Below, one piece after another: positions 49,728-58,906 of a stretch of DNA of 64,000 nt. This stretch comes from JBBQKI01 sp038326725 (GTDB taxonomy: Bacteria; Bacteroidota; Bacteroidia; Flavobacteriales; Flavobacteriaceae). The stretch's first letter is position 1. Each line of letters begins with the position of its first letter. Both the position numbers and the translations under genes were made by a program. The stretch lies in contig JBBQKI010000008.1 in assembly GCA_038326725.1 (NCBI GenBank), forward strand, positions 12,158 through 76,157, given 5' to 3'. Below the pieces are notes generated by a model. The model was not told the DNA's origin. It made no database searches and saw only the letters and a program-made list of their open reading frames with translations.

Positions 49728-51644
49728 ATGAAATACCTTTTACTCCCCATTTTATTTGCATCATTTTCAATTGTTACTGCCCAAACCCCCTGCGTAGGCG
49801 GGATGGCCGGGGTTTATCCCTGCAACGGATACTACCTTCAAGCAAGGATCACGCTTTCGGACATGAACGCTAGTGACGGTAACGATTCTTGGGGCTGGAC
49901 AGACCCTCAGGACGGAAAGGAATATGCCCTGATGGGGCTGGACAACGGCACAGGGTTTATCGATATTTCGGACCCCACAAACCCCATCTACCTTGGGAAA
50001 TTGCCTACCCACACCACTTCAAGCTCATGGAGGGATATTAAAGTTTACAACGATTATGCTTTTGTGGTGAGCGAGGCCAATAACCATGGCATGCAGGTTT
50101 TTGACCTTACCCGTTTAAGAAATGTGGTTAATCCACCCGTAACTTTTACCGAAGATGCTCATTATGGCGGTTTTGGTAGTGCGCATAATCTGGTGATAAA
50201 TGAAGAAACCGGTTATGCCTTTGGTGTAGGCACCCAAACTTTTAACGGAGGGCCGCACTTTGTAAACATTCAAAACCCTTTAAACCCAGTTGGTGTTGGT
50301 GGCTTCGCCTTGGATGATTATTCCCATGATGGTCAGGTTATCATTTATAACGGCCCCGATTCGGATTACACCGGAAGGGAAATTTTTATTGGCAGCAACG
50401 AATCTTTAGTATCAATTGTAGATATAACAGATAAAGCAAACCCACAAAGTATTTCCACCATATCATACCCAAATGTTTCCTACACCCACCAAGGATGGCT
50501 CACTGAAAACCAGCGTTACTTTTTATTGGGTGATGAAATTGATGAGATACAGTTTGGTTTTAATACAAGAACTGTGGTTTTTGATTTAAACGATTTGGAC
50601 AATCCGGAAATACATTTCGAATATTTGGGCCCAACCTCTGCCACAGATCATAACGGATACGTGAAAGGTGATAAATTTTATTTGGCAAATTACCGCGCCG
50701 GACTTCGTGAAATCAATATTGCTGATATTGCCAACGGAAACATAAACGAGATTGCTTTTTTTGACACCTACCCCAGCAACAACAATGCAAGTACTACCGG
50801 TGCATGGAGCGTATATCCCTATTTTGGGAGTGGGAACATCGTGATCAGCGATATAAGCCGTGGGTTCTTTTTGGTGAAATCATCGGCCATAGATACCATA
50901 GCTCCAAACGCGGTGTGCCAAAACATTACAGTGGCATTGGATGAAAATGGCGAAGCAACCGTTGAGGCAACTTTGGTTGATGGCGGCTCCAGCGACAACA
51001 GTGGTTTTTATACGTTGTCCATGAACCAGAACACTTTTGATTGTACGGATTTGGGAGCCAATTCAGTGGTTTTAACCGTTACAGACCCTTCGGGAAATAC
51101 CGACACTTGTACCGCTGTTATAACCATTGTTGATGACCTTGCCCCTGAAATTGATTGCCCCGTAGACAATACCGTGGTTTATGATGCGGGAGGTTCATTT
51201 TATACCTTGCCCGATTACGAAGCCGAAGGAACTGTTACAGCGGTGGATAATTGCACCGCAAATTTGACGATAATTCAAGACCCAATTGCTGGTACTCAAC
51301 TAACTGAAGGAGTTTATACCATCACGTTTGAAGCTGTTGACGATGAAGGGAACACCGGAATTTGCTCTTTTGAATTGACCGTGAACGAATTCTTGTCTGT
51401 GGACAGTACAGAACTTAACAGTTCACTTTCAATTTACCCAAACCCGGCTTCACAAATTATAACCGTTGCTTCAAAAAATCAATTGTTGGAAAACATCGAA
51501 ATTTATGATGTTTTGGGGAAAAGGATTTTCAGTTTGGAAAAAGCAGACCCGGCATCAAATGTTATCGATATTTCTTCGTATTCAAAAGGAATGTATTTTT
51601 TAAAAATCAACAACAAGCTCACTAAAAAAATTATAAAAAATTGA
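49728..51644 (+). CDS. Choice-of-anchor B protein with HYR-type domain and T9SS sorting domain
   Basis: 638 residues. Signal peptide ends VTAQ. Residues ~20-395 are the choice-of-anchor B (LVIVD-repeat) module: CVGGMAG, WGWTDPQDGKEYALMGLDNGT, DISDPTNPIYLGKLPTHT, WRDIKVYNDYAFVVSEA. Two hyalin-like (HYR/Ig) domains follow at about 400-560 (NAVCQNITVALDENGEATVE, PEIDCPVDNTVV). The C-terminal 80 residues are a type A sorting domain (SLSIYPNPASQIITVAS, GMYFLKINN, KIIKN). Secreted by T9SS. Paralogue of the next gene; it differs by the added domains. Confidence 0.88.
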   Translation: MKYLLLPILFASFSIVTAQTPCVGGMAGVYPCNGYYLQARITLSDMNASDGNDSWGWTDPQDGKEYALMGLDNGTGFIDISDPTNPIYLGKLPTHTTSSSWRDIKVYNDYAFVVSEANNHGMQVFDLTRLRNVVNPPVTFTEDAHYGGFGSAHNLVINEETGYAFGVGTQTFNGGPHFVNIQNPLNPVGVGGFALDDYSHDGQVIIYNGPDSDYTGREIFIGSNESLVSIVDITDKANPQSISTISYPNVSYTHQGWLTENQRYFLLGDEIDEIQFGFNTRTVVFDLNDLDNPEIHFEYLGPTSATDHNGYVKGDKFYLANYRAGLREINIADIANGNINEIAFFDTYPSNNNASTTGAWSVYPYFGSGNIVISDISRGFFLVKSSAIDTIAPNAVCQNITVALDENGEATVEATLVDGGSSDNSGFYTLSMNQNTFDCTDLGANSVVLTVTDPSGNTDTCTAVITIVDDLAPEIDCPVDNTVVYDAGGSFYTLPDYEAEGTVTAVDNCTANLTIIQDPIAGTQLTEGVYTITFEAVDDEGNTGICSFELTVNEFLSVDSTELNSSLSIYPNPASQIITVASKNQLLENIEIYDVLGKRIFSLEKADPASNVIDISSYSKGMYFLKINNKLTKKIIKN

Positions 51645-51748
51645 TTCGCTTGTAATTTTTTAGTTTTTTTCCGACATATATTAACCAGGGCACTATTTTT
51701 TAACCATTTATGTTATCAATAGTGCTTTAATTATTTTTAATTTTACGC

Positions 51749-51783
51749 ACCTTAATAATTAAATACGACCTTAATAATTAAAT
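51749..51783. repeat. 16-nt direct repeat upstream of the second choice-of-anchor B gene
   Basis: ACCTTAATAATTAAAT is present at 51749-51764 and 51768-51783, 3 nt apart. It lies just before the ATG at 51793, in the position of a leader. It could be a protein-binding or slippage-prone element. Confidence 0.75.
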
Positions 51784-51792
51784 CTTCCCAAA

Positions 51793-53202
51793 ATGAAAAA
51801 ATTTTTACTATTGGTTCTGTCTTTTGCGAGTACTATTTTAATAGCCCAAACCCCTTGTGTTGGGGGAATGGCGGGTAGTTTCCCCTGCAATGGCTACGAT
51901 CTTCAATCTGTCCTGAACCTGAATGCCCTTGACGCCGACCGCGGCAATGATTCCTGGGGATGGACCGATGCGCAGGATGGAAAGGAATATGCCTTGGTGG
52001 GGTTAGACAACGGCACTGCTTTTATCGATATTTCCGACCCAATAAACGTGGTATATTTGGGCAAACTTCCCACCCATACCGATGCCAGCGTTTGGCGGGA
52101 CATTAAAGTGTACAGCGATCACGCTTTTATCGTAAGCGAAGCAAGCGGCCATGGGATGCAGGTTTTTGACCTGACCCGTTTGCGTAATGTGAACAATCCT
52201 CCTGTAACTTTTACCGAAGATGCCCATTACAATGGGTTTGGAAATGCCCATAATATTGTTATAAACGAAGACACGGGTTATGCTTACGCAGTGGGGACCC
52301 AAACCTTCAATGGAGGGGCACACTTTGTGAACATTCAAAACCCCACAAATCCAATCCCTGCTGGAGGTTATGCCATGGACGATTATAGCCACGATGCCCA
52401 AGTGGTTACCTATAATGGTCCCGATACAGATTATACCGGCCGTGAAATTCTTATTGGCAGCAACGAAAACCAAGTTGTAATAGTAGACATAACTGATAAA
52501 AATAATCCCGAAAACATTTCCTCAATAAACTATACCAACGTAGGTTATACTCACCAAGGCTGGTTCACGGAAGATCAACGTTATTTTTTATTGGGCGATG
52601 AATTGGACGAGTTGAATATAGGATTTAATACCCGTACAGTAGTTTTTGATTTTAACAATCTTGACAATCCGCAGTTCCACTTTGATTATTTCGGACCAAC
52701 CTCCGCTATAGACCATAACGGTTATGTGGTGGGGGATAAATATTATCTGGCAAATTACTCCGCAGGATTACGCGTCATTGATATCAGCGATATTGCCAAC
52801 GAGAACATGGAGGAAATCGGTTTCTTTGATTCGTACCCAAACGGCAACTCAGCCGGTTTTGATGGAGCTTGGAGTGTTTACCCGTTTTTTGAAAGCGGCA
52901 ACATCGTGATCAGCGATATAGACCGGGGTTTTTTATTGGTGCGGGACCAAACGCTTGCAGTGGAAGATTCCAATGCCTCAAACTTTTCAATATACCCCAA
53001 TCCCGCAAGAAAACTGGTAACAATCGCCTCAACAACAAATCCAGTATTTAAAATTGAAATAGTGAACATGCTTGGTCAAAAAATCATGAACCTTACCTTT
53101 GCTGAAACCACTTCCAAACAACTAGATGTTTCAACCTTAAAATCTGGGGTCTATATTGTAAAAATAAACGACCATACCACACAAAGGTTGATTGTAAATT
53201 AA
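51793..53202 (+). CDS. Choice-of-anchor B protein with T9SS sorting domain
   Basis: 469 residues, signal peptide ending LIAQ. It carries the same LVIVD-type module as the previous gene at closely similar sequence (CVGGMAGSFPCNG, WGWTDAQDGKEYALVGLDNGT, AHYNGFGNAHNIVINED) and goes straight to a type A sorting domain (NFSIYPNPARKLVTIAS, SGVYIVKIN, RLIVN). The HYR domains of its paralogue are absent. It is the first of a tight four-gene run (7, 13 and 10 nt gaps) that ends in mbnH. Confidence 0.88.
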   Translation: MKKFLLLVLSFASTILIAQTPCVGGMAGSFPCNGYDLQSVLNLNALDADRGNDSWGWTDAQDGKEYALVGLDNGTAFIDISDPINVVYLGKLPTHTDASVWRDIKVYSDHAFIVSEASGHGMQVFDLTRLRNVNNPPVTFTEDAHYNGFGNAHNIVINEDTGYAYAVGTQTFNGGAHFVNIQNPTNPIPAGGYAMDDYSHDAQVVTYNGPDTDYTGREILIGSNENQVVIVDITDKNNPENISSINYTNVGYTHQGWFTEDQRYFLLGDELDELNIGFNTRTVVFDFNNLDNPQFHFDYFGPTSAIDHNGYVVGDKYYLANYSAGLRVIDISDIANENMEEIGFFDSYPNGNSAGFDGAWSVYPFFESGNIVISDIDRGFLLVRDQTLAVEDSNASNFSIYPNPARKLVTIASTTNPVFKIEIVNMLGQKIMNLTFAETTSKQLDVSTLKSGVYIVKINDHTTQRLIVN

Positions 53203-53209
53203 ATAAAAA

Positions 53210-54577
53210 ATGCATTTTAAAAAGAAATTGTTCTTTAACACAACCCTGTTTTTTTTCTTCATAATTATTTTCACATCCTGCAAAAAAGATGATGGCATGG
53301 GTGCACCACCCGAGGACGATGAGCCAATACCAACAGCTTATTTAGGCGAAATCGATTGGATAAAAACCTACGGCGGTAGCAATGTTGATGAAGCTGTAGC
53401 CATATTACCCACAAATGGGGGATATATGGTTTTGGGAACCACCCAAAGCCTCGATGGCGACGTTACCGGAAAAACCACTACCGACAGCGATTTTTGGTTG
53501 CTCAAAATAGATAATGCAGGTCAAAAAATATGGGACAAAACTTATGGTGGTTCCGAAGACGATGTGGCCACCAGTATTAGCCCCACCAACGATGGCGGTT
53601 TTATTTTAAGTGGTTATAGCCGAAGTAGCGACGGAGATGTTTCGGGCAACGAAGGTTTTCATGATTTTTGGGTTTTTAAAATTGATGCCGTCGGCATCAT
53701 TCTATGGAGTAAAAATCATGGTTTTCCGGGAAGTGATCAGGCTTTTCATATTTTTCAAACCAGCGATGGCGGCTATTTCGTCAACGGATTCATGGACGTT
53801 TCTGCCAGTGGGGGACAGGGTAATGATGTCCGGAACACCCAACATGGCGTGGGCGATTATTGGGCCATCCGTCTGGATGCCAATGGGAACAAATTGTGGA
53901 GACGTTATTTTGGCGGCACCAATAATGACCGTAGCTATGATGCCCTCCAAACCGATGATGGCGGGTTTTTATTAACTGGGGCCTCCGAAAGCTTGGATTT
54001 CGATATTACCAATCCCAATGGTAGCTATGATTATTGGGTAGTGCGCTTGAACGCCAATGGTGATCTTTTGTGGCAAAAATCTTTTGGCGGGTCCGAAATA
54101 GACAATGGATATTCGGTTACTGAGACCACAGATGAAAATTTTATTATGGTTGGAGATACCAGAAGCTCCGATAACGACGTTACTGTTGCGTTGGGTAACG
54201 CAGATGCATGGGTCATAAAATTTGATGAGAGCGGAAATCTTATTTGGCAAAAAAGTTTGGGAGGGTCAGAATTTGAATCTGCCCGTGGTATTCAAAAACT
54301 TTCCACCGGAAACTACCTTTTGGCAGGCAACACACGCAGCAACGATGGAGACGTTCAGAACAACAATGGTTTTAATGATGCGTGGGTAATGGTGATTGAT
54401 GAGTCCGGCACTTTGGTTTTTGAAAAGAACATAGGCGGCTCCGGATTGGATTTTGGCGCACAGGCCATTGAAACCCCCGACAATAAAATATTATTGGTGG
54501 GAAACACCGAAAGCAACGATATAGATATCCCGCTTAACAAAGGAATCAAAGACTTTTTAATTGTAAAAATCAAGTAA
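53210..54577 (+). CDS. Lipoprotein with seven-fold DGG/GDV repeats (probable beta-propeller)
   Basis: 455 residues with lipobox FTSC (Cys24) and an acidic KKDDG linker. The body is a repeat of about 55 residues with the shape W-x-K-x-GGS-x2-D ... DGG-(F/Y)-x-(L/V)-x-G-x2-(R/Q)S-x-DGDV ... D-x-W-x-(V/L)-K-x-D. Repeats start near residues 50, 105, 160, 220, 280, 340 and 395. This is a propeller-like array of the SBBP/kelch kind; no enzyme motif. It lies in the operon 13 nt before the MbnP gene. Confidence 0.8.
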   Translation: MHFKKKLFFNTTLFFFFIIIFTSCKKDDGMGAPPEDDEPIPTAYLGEIDWIKTYGGSNVDEAVAILPTNGGYMVLGTTQSLDGDVTGKTTTDSDFWLLKIDNAGQKIWDKTYGGSEDDVATSISPTNDGGFILSGYSRSSDGDVSGNEGFHDFWVFKIDAVGIILWSKNHGFPGSDQAFHIFQTSDGGYFVNGFMDVSASGGQGNDVRNTQHGVGDYWAIRLDANGNKLWRRYFGGTNNDRSYDALQTDDGGFLLTGASESLDFDITNPNGSYDYWVVRLNANGDLLWQKSFGGSEIDNGYSVTETTDENFIMVGDTRSSDNDVTVALGNADAWVIKFDESGNLIWQKSLGGSEFESARGIQKLSTGNYLLAGNTRSNDGDVQNNNGFNDAWVMVIDESGTLVFEKNIGGSGLDFGAQAIETPDNKILLVGNTESNDIDIPLNKGIKDFLIVKIK

Positions 54578-54590
54578 ACCTAATTTTATT

Positions 54591-55355
54591 ATGAAAAAAA
54601 TTGCCCTATTACTTATATTAACAATCACATTAATTAGCTGTTCAAGTGATGATGATTCCAATACTTCCCAAAATGCCTCGGTAACCTTTGACTTTACCCA
54701 GAATTTTAATGGCAGCAACGTTACGGAAGACGATTTCGGGAGTGCTGCGGTGTATACCAATGCCGCTGGGAATTTCATGAGCATTACCAAATTGCGGTAC
54801 CTAATTTCCAGGATAAACCTTCACAAAGAAGACGGTACGGTCATTTCATTCAATGAATACCATTTGATAGACCTTGAAACAGCAAGCTCGCTATCGGTTA
54901 CCCCTCCCCTTCAAGTGCCCAAGGGCGATTACACGGGTATTTCCTTTGTTTACGGCTTCAACGAGGAAGACAACATTAGTGGCGAATATAATGATTTGAA
55001 CGCTGTAAATTGGAGCTGGCCTTCCGCCTTGGGCGGTGGCTATCATTTTATGCAATTGGAAGGTTCTTTTGATGATACCATGGGAGCACCACAGCCGTAT
55101 GCCTATCATAATGGAACAGCTCGTCAAAGTGATGGGGTGTTTATACAAAATTTCATTGAATTCGATTTGGACCAGAATTTTACCATTAATGGCGATACTT
55201 CCATCGAAATAAAAATGGATATTTCCGAGTGGTTCAAAAACCCGTACACTTGGGACTTAAACCAATATAGCACCGATTTGATGATAAACTATATCGCTCA
55301 AATTCTAATGAACGATAACGGACAAGACGTTTTCAGCCTTGGCGATATAAATTAA
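54591..55355 (+). CDS. mbnP: MbnP-family lipoprotein (copper-binding protein)
   Basis: 254 residues, lipobox LISC (Cys17). The MbnP hallmark N-W-S-W-P...GGGYHFMQLEG is at about 140-158 (W141, W143, H152), with further His residues at 91 and 163, W204 and W211. In the studied methanotroph MbnP, a Trp is converted to kynurenine and forms part of a Cu site. Here the Trp-Trp-Gly-Tyr motif and the neighbouring MbnH-like di-haem gene (10 nt) make the same chemistry likely. Cu binding itself is not shown. Family call is strong. Confidence 0.87.
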   Translation: MKKIALLLILTITLISCSSDDDSNTSQNASVTFDFTQNFNGSNVTEDDFGSAAVYTNAAGNFMSITKLRYLISRINLHKEDGTVISFNEYHLIDLETASSLSVTPPLQVPKGDYTGISFVYGFNEEDNISGEYNDLNAVNWSWPSALGGGYHFMQLEGSFDDTMGAPQPYAYHNGTARQSDGVFIQNFIEFDLDQNFTINGDTSIEIKMDISEWFKNPYTWDLNQYSTDLMINYIAQILMNDNGQDVFSLGDIN

Positions 55356-55365
55356 CCTTATAAAA

Positions 55366-56460
55366 ATGCGGGTACCGTTTAGGGTAGCATATTGGATATT
55401 GGGTCTTTCCTGTCTCGGGATTTTCGCCGCCTGTTCTTCAGATAGTGAAAATCCCGAAGAGGAGTATACCGCCACGCCAATGCCCTTAACGGTTCCCTCT
55501 ATTTTTGAACAATTTTTGCTGCCCCCTTTAATTCCCGGGGACAATCCCCAAACCGTTGAGGGTGTGTCCCTTGGCAGGAAACTCTTCTTTGACCCCATCC
55601 TTTCTGCTGATAATACAATGGCTTGCGCTACTTGCCACCAACCGCAAAACGCCTTTACAGATTCAAATCAGTTCAGTATTGGTATTGACGGCATTGCGGG
55701 TTTTAGGAATTCGATGCCCCTTTACAATATGGCATGGAACAACAACGAAAAGTTTTTTTGGGACGGTAGGGCGGTAACCCTCGAAGAACAAGTTTTGGAG
55801 CCGGTTACTAACCCCATTGAAATGCACAATACTTGGGCGAACGCGGTTTCAAGTTTACAAAATCATTCACAATATCCAGACCTTTTTCTTGATGCTTTCG
55901 GAACCACCGAAATAGATTCCTCCTTGGTTGCAAAGGCAATCGCCCAATTTGAAAGGACGCTCATTTCAGGAAATTCCCCTTTTGACCGTTATTTAATGGG
56001 TGATGCCACGGCCGTTACCCAATCCGAGATCAATGGCTTTGAAATATTTATGGACGAGGCCCGGGGCGATTGTTTCCATTGCCACGGAAATGAATCGAAC
56101 CCTTTGTGGACCGACAATATTTTTCACAACAATGGTTTGGACGAAGTTATTACAGATAAAGGCCTCGGCAACGTAACGGGAGATCCACGTCATGATGGCC
56201 TTTTCAAATCCCCATCTTTGAGGAATCTTGCCTATACCGCGCCCTATATGCACGACGGACGTTTTGCAACCTTGGATGATGTGATAAATCACTATAGCGA
56301 AGGTTTGGTGTATTCCGAAACCATCGACCCACTGATGAAGGCTGTGGGCGAGGGTGGGGTCCATTTAACTGAGGAAGACAAGGCAGATCTTAAGACCTTT
56401 TTACTTTCGTTGTCGGAACCGGGGTTTGTTAATAATCCCGCTTTTCAAAATCCAAATTAA
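55366..56460 (+). CDS. mbnH: Di-haem MbnH/MauG-type cytochrome c peroxidase family enzyme, lipoprotein
   Basis: 364 residues. Signal with lipobox FAAC (Cys23). Two haem c sites are visible, C87-AT-C90-H91 and C236-FH-C239-H240, with the LGRKLFFDPILS and SPSLRNLAYTAPYMHDGRFATL peroxidase-family motifs. Close relatives are di-haem enzymes that oxidise a protein Trp or Tyr through a high-valent state. In Methylosinus, MbnH acts on MbnP to form kynurenine. Here it is the last gene of the cluster, directly after mbnP. General peroxidase activity is the alternative. Genuinely diagnostic residues (axial ligands, Tyr bridge) were not checked. Confidence 0.85.
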   Translation: MRVPFRVAYWILGLSCLGIFAACSSDSENPEEEYTATPMPLTVPSIFEQFLLPPLIPGDNPQTVEGVSLGRKLFFDPILSADNTMACATCHQPQNAFTDSNQFSIGIDGIAGFRNSMPLYNMAWNNNEKFFWDGRAVTLEEQVLEPVTNPIEMHNTWANAVSSLQNHSQYPDLFLDAFGTTEIDSSLVAKAIAQFERTLISGNSPFDRYLMGDATAVTQSEINGFEIFMDEARGDCFHCHGNESNPLWTDNIFHNNGLDEVITDKGLGNVTGDPRHDGLFKSPSLRNLAYTAPYMHDGRFATLDDVINHYSEGLVYSETIDPLMKAVGEGGVHLTEEDKADLKTFLLSLSEPGFVNNPAFQNPN

Positions 56461-56580
56461 CAATGGGTTTCTTTTTATAATATTTTTTTAAGGATTAATC
56501 CTTTTTCTTGCCATTGTTTTAAACTATTGCTCCCAATGTTTAAATGATTTTTGGCATTATGCATTCCACCCTAATTACCG

Positions 56581-56588
56581 TATCTTTG
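56581..56588 (+). promoter_or_regulatory. Predicted -7 element of the suf operon
   Basis: TATCTTTG matches TAnnTTTG, 28 nt before the sufA ATG. The nearest TTG is 27 nt upstream, outside the usual spacing, so the -33 element is not clear. It lies in the 156-nt gap after mbnH. Confidence 0.5.
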
Positions 56589-56616
56589 CAGTCCAATTTA
56601 GAACAAATCCATTTAG

Positions 56617-56946
56617 ATGATAAAAATAAGCGATACCGCAAAATCAAGGATTACCCAACTCATGTCCGAAGAAGGTTATGTGGTGGGGCAAGACTTTGTG
56701 CGGGTGGGCGTAAAAAGTGGCGGTTGTTCCGGGCTTTCCTATGAACTTAAGTTCGATAAAGAAATGGGTGAAAACGATAAGGTTTTTGAAGATAATTTGG
56801 TGAAAATCGCTGTGGACAAAAAAAGCTTTTTGTACCTCATTGGCACCACACTTGAATATAGCGGGGGTCTTAATGGTAAAGGTTTTGTCTTCAACAATCC
56901 GAACGCAAACCGAACCTGTGGTTGCGGGGAAAGTTTTTCTTTATAA
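56617..56946 (+). CDS. sufA: A-type iron-sulfur cluster carrier
   Basis: 109 residues of the HesB/IscA/SufA family. The three cluster-binding cysteines are C37 in VKSGGCSGLSY, and C101 and C103 in RTCGCGESF. It receives [Fe-S] from the SufBCD scaffold and passes it to apoproteins. First gene of the operon; 68 nt before sufB. Gene symbol is by context. Confidence 0.93.
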   Translation: MIKISDTAKSRITQLMSEEGYVVGQDFVRVGVKSGGCSGLSYELKFDKEMGENDKVFEDNLVKIAVDKKSFLYLIGTTLEYSGGLNGKGFVFNNPNANRTCGCGESFSL

Positions 56947-57014
56947 AAAAAATTCAAACCGTAAAACCAATGATGCTCTGAATAATGTTACTGTACACTG
57001 AATACTAAACACTG

Positions 57015-58463
57015 ATGACTAAATATACAGAAGACGATCTTAAAAAAGAACTCGAAACCAAGGAATACGAGTATGGCTTCTATACCGATATAGAATCCGA
57101 CACCTTTCCGGTGGGACTTAATGAGGATATTGTCCGCGCCATTTCGCTGAAAAAAGAAGAGCCTCAATGGATGACCGATTGGCGATTGGAGGCTTTCAGT
57201 TATTGGAAGGAAATGACTGAGCCCACCTGGGCAAACGTACGTTACAAAAAACCCGATTTTCAAAATATTTCCTACTATTCCGCTCCTTCCAAAAAAGCGA
57301 AATATGATAGCATTGATGATGTGGACCCCGAACTTTTGGAAACTTTTAAAAAACTCGGAATTTCCCTCAACGAACAAAAAAAGCTTGCCGGGGTGGCCAT
57401 GGATATTGTAATCGATTCGGTTTCGGTGGCAACCTCCTTCAAAAAAACCTTGGGTGAAAAAGGAATTATTTTCTGTTCCATTTCCGAAGCAATTAAAGAG
57501 CACCCAGAACTGGTTAAAAAATATATCGGCAGCGTAGTGCCTCCCCGCGATAATTTTTATGCGGCCTTGAACAGCGCGGTTTTCAGTGATGGTTCTTTCT
57601 GCTACATCCCAAAAGGCGTGAGATGCCCGATGGAACTTTCCACCTATTTCAGAATAAATCAGGCTGGCACAGGGCAGTTTGAACGAACTTTAGTTATTGC
57701 CGATGAAGATAGTTATGTAAGTTATTTGGAAGGTTGCACCGCTCCAAGCCGCGATGAAAACCAATTACACGCAGCAGTAGTGGAACTGATAGCTTTGGAT
57801 AATGCCGAAATAAAATATTCTACTGTGCAAAATTGGTTTCCTGGAAACAAAGAAGGATTGGGCGGGGTTTTCAATTTTGTTACAAAACGCGGCCTTTGCG
57901 AAAAAGGCGCAAAAATTTCATGGACCCAAGTGGAAACTGGCAGCGCCATAACTTGGAAATACCCAAGTTGCATTTTAAAGGGCGACAATTCCATCGGCGA
58001 ATTTTATTCCATTGCGGTAACCAATAATTTTCAGCAAGCGGACACCGGAACCAAAATGATCCATTTGGGAAAAAACACCAGAAGCACCATAATTTCTAAA
58101 GGAATTTCCGCAGGAAAATCCCAAAACAGTTACCGAGGCTTGGTACAGATACACCCCCGGGCAGACAATGCGCGGAATTTTTCCCAATGCGATTCTTTGC
58201 TGATGGGCAACAATTGCGGCGCTCATACTTTCCCGTATATTGAAGTAAAAAACAAGACAGCACAAATAGAGCACGAAGCCACCACTAGTAAAATCGGGGA
58301 AGATCAGATTTTCTATTGCAATCAGCGCGGAATAAATACAGAAAAGGCAATAGCACTGATTGTGAACGGTTTTAGCAAAGAAGTATTGAACAAATTGCCC
58401 ATGGAATTTGCCGTGGAAGCACAGAAATTATTAGAGATAAGTTTGGAAGGTTCCGTGGGATAA
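57015..58463 (+). CDS. sufB: Fe-S cluster scaffold subunit SufB
   Basis: 482 residues. It shows the Suf motifs EHPELVKKYIGSVVPPRDNFYAALNSAVFSDGSF, FRINQAGTGQFERTLVIADEDSYVSYLEGCTAP, HAAVVELIALDNAEIKYSTVQNWFPGNKEG, SQNSYRGLVQIHPRADNARNFSQCDSLLMG, and the C-terminal GFSKEVLNKLPMEFAVEAQKLLEI. Together with SufC and SufD it forms the scaffold where clusters are built. Intact and of normal length. Confidence 0.97.
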   Translation: MTKYTEDDLKKELETKEYEYGFYTDIESDTFPVGLNEDIVRAISLKKEEPQWMTDWRLEAFSYWKEMTEPTWANVRYKKPDFQNISYYSAPSKKAKYDSIDDVDPELLETFKKLGISLNEQKKLAGVAMDIVIDSVSVATSFKKTLGEKGIIFCSISEAIKEHPELVKKYIGSVVPPRDNFYAALNSAVFSDGSFCYIPKGVRCPMELSTYFRINQAGTGQFERTLVIADEDSYVSYLEGCTAPSRDENQLHAAVVELIALDNAEIKYSTVQNWFPGNKEGLGGVFNFVTKRGLCEKGAKISWTQVETGSAITWKYPSCILKGDNSIGEFYSIAVTNNFQQADTGTKMIHLGKNTRSTIISKGISAGKSQNSYRGLVQIHPRADNARNFSQCDSLLMGNNCGAHTFPYIEVKNKTAQIEHEATTSKIGEDQIFYCNQRGINTEKAIALIVNGFSKEVLNKLPMEFAVEAQKLLEISLEGSVG

Positions 58464-58502
58464 CCTTTTTTAAAAAAATTATAAAACTAAAATGTCCATT
58501 TC

Positions 58503-58904
58503 ATGAAAAATATCCTCTTTATCGTTTTGTTTTCTACAATGCTTTTTTCCTGTAAAAATTCCCAAGAAAAAGATTTGGAACTTGATGGAACTGAAATCGA
58601 TTCAACCGCAAGTTTAAAAACTTATCAGGGTGAATTTTTATATAACGCAGACGCTGCTGTTTTTAAGGGAAATTCCTTTGTTTATGGCGTTACCATTGAC
58701 GCCATGGCTGAAGAACTTGCGGCTCAAACCGCAAAAGTAAAAATTGAAGATTATGACATGGTGCCCGTTGTGGTCCGGGGAGTGGTATCTCGAAAGCCCG
58801 CAGGACAAGAAGGATGGGACGAAATTTTGACCATCACGGAAATATTAAAAGTTAGCGATAAACCTTCCGCGGCAGACATTAAATTGGAAGAAAAGAAATC
58901 ATAA
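58503..58904 (+). CDS. Small lipoprotein between sufB and sufC
   Basis: 133 residues, lipobox LFSC (Cys17), a short KNSQ linker, then a compact beta-rich domain (VYGVTIDAMAEELAAQ, VVVRGVVSRKPAGQEGWDEIL). It is unrelated to Suf proteins as far as can be seen. The gene ends 2 nt before sufC, so it is translated with the operon. I do not recognise the family; its placement may be coincidence or may reflect envelope stress under iron limitation. Confidence 0.75.
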   Translation: MKNILFIVLFSTMLFSCKNSQEKDLELDGTEIDSTASLKTYQGEFLYNADAAVFKGNSFVYGVTIDAMAEELAAQTAKVKIEDYDMVPVVVRGVVSRKPAGQEGWDEILTITEILKVSDKPSAADIKLEEKKS

Positions 58905-58906
58905 AT

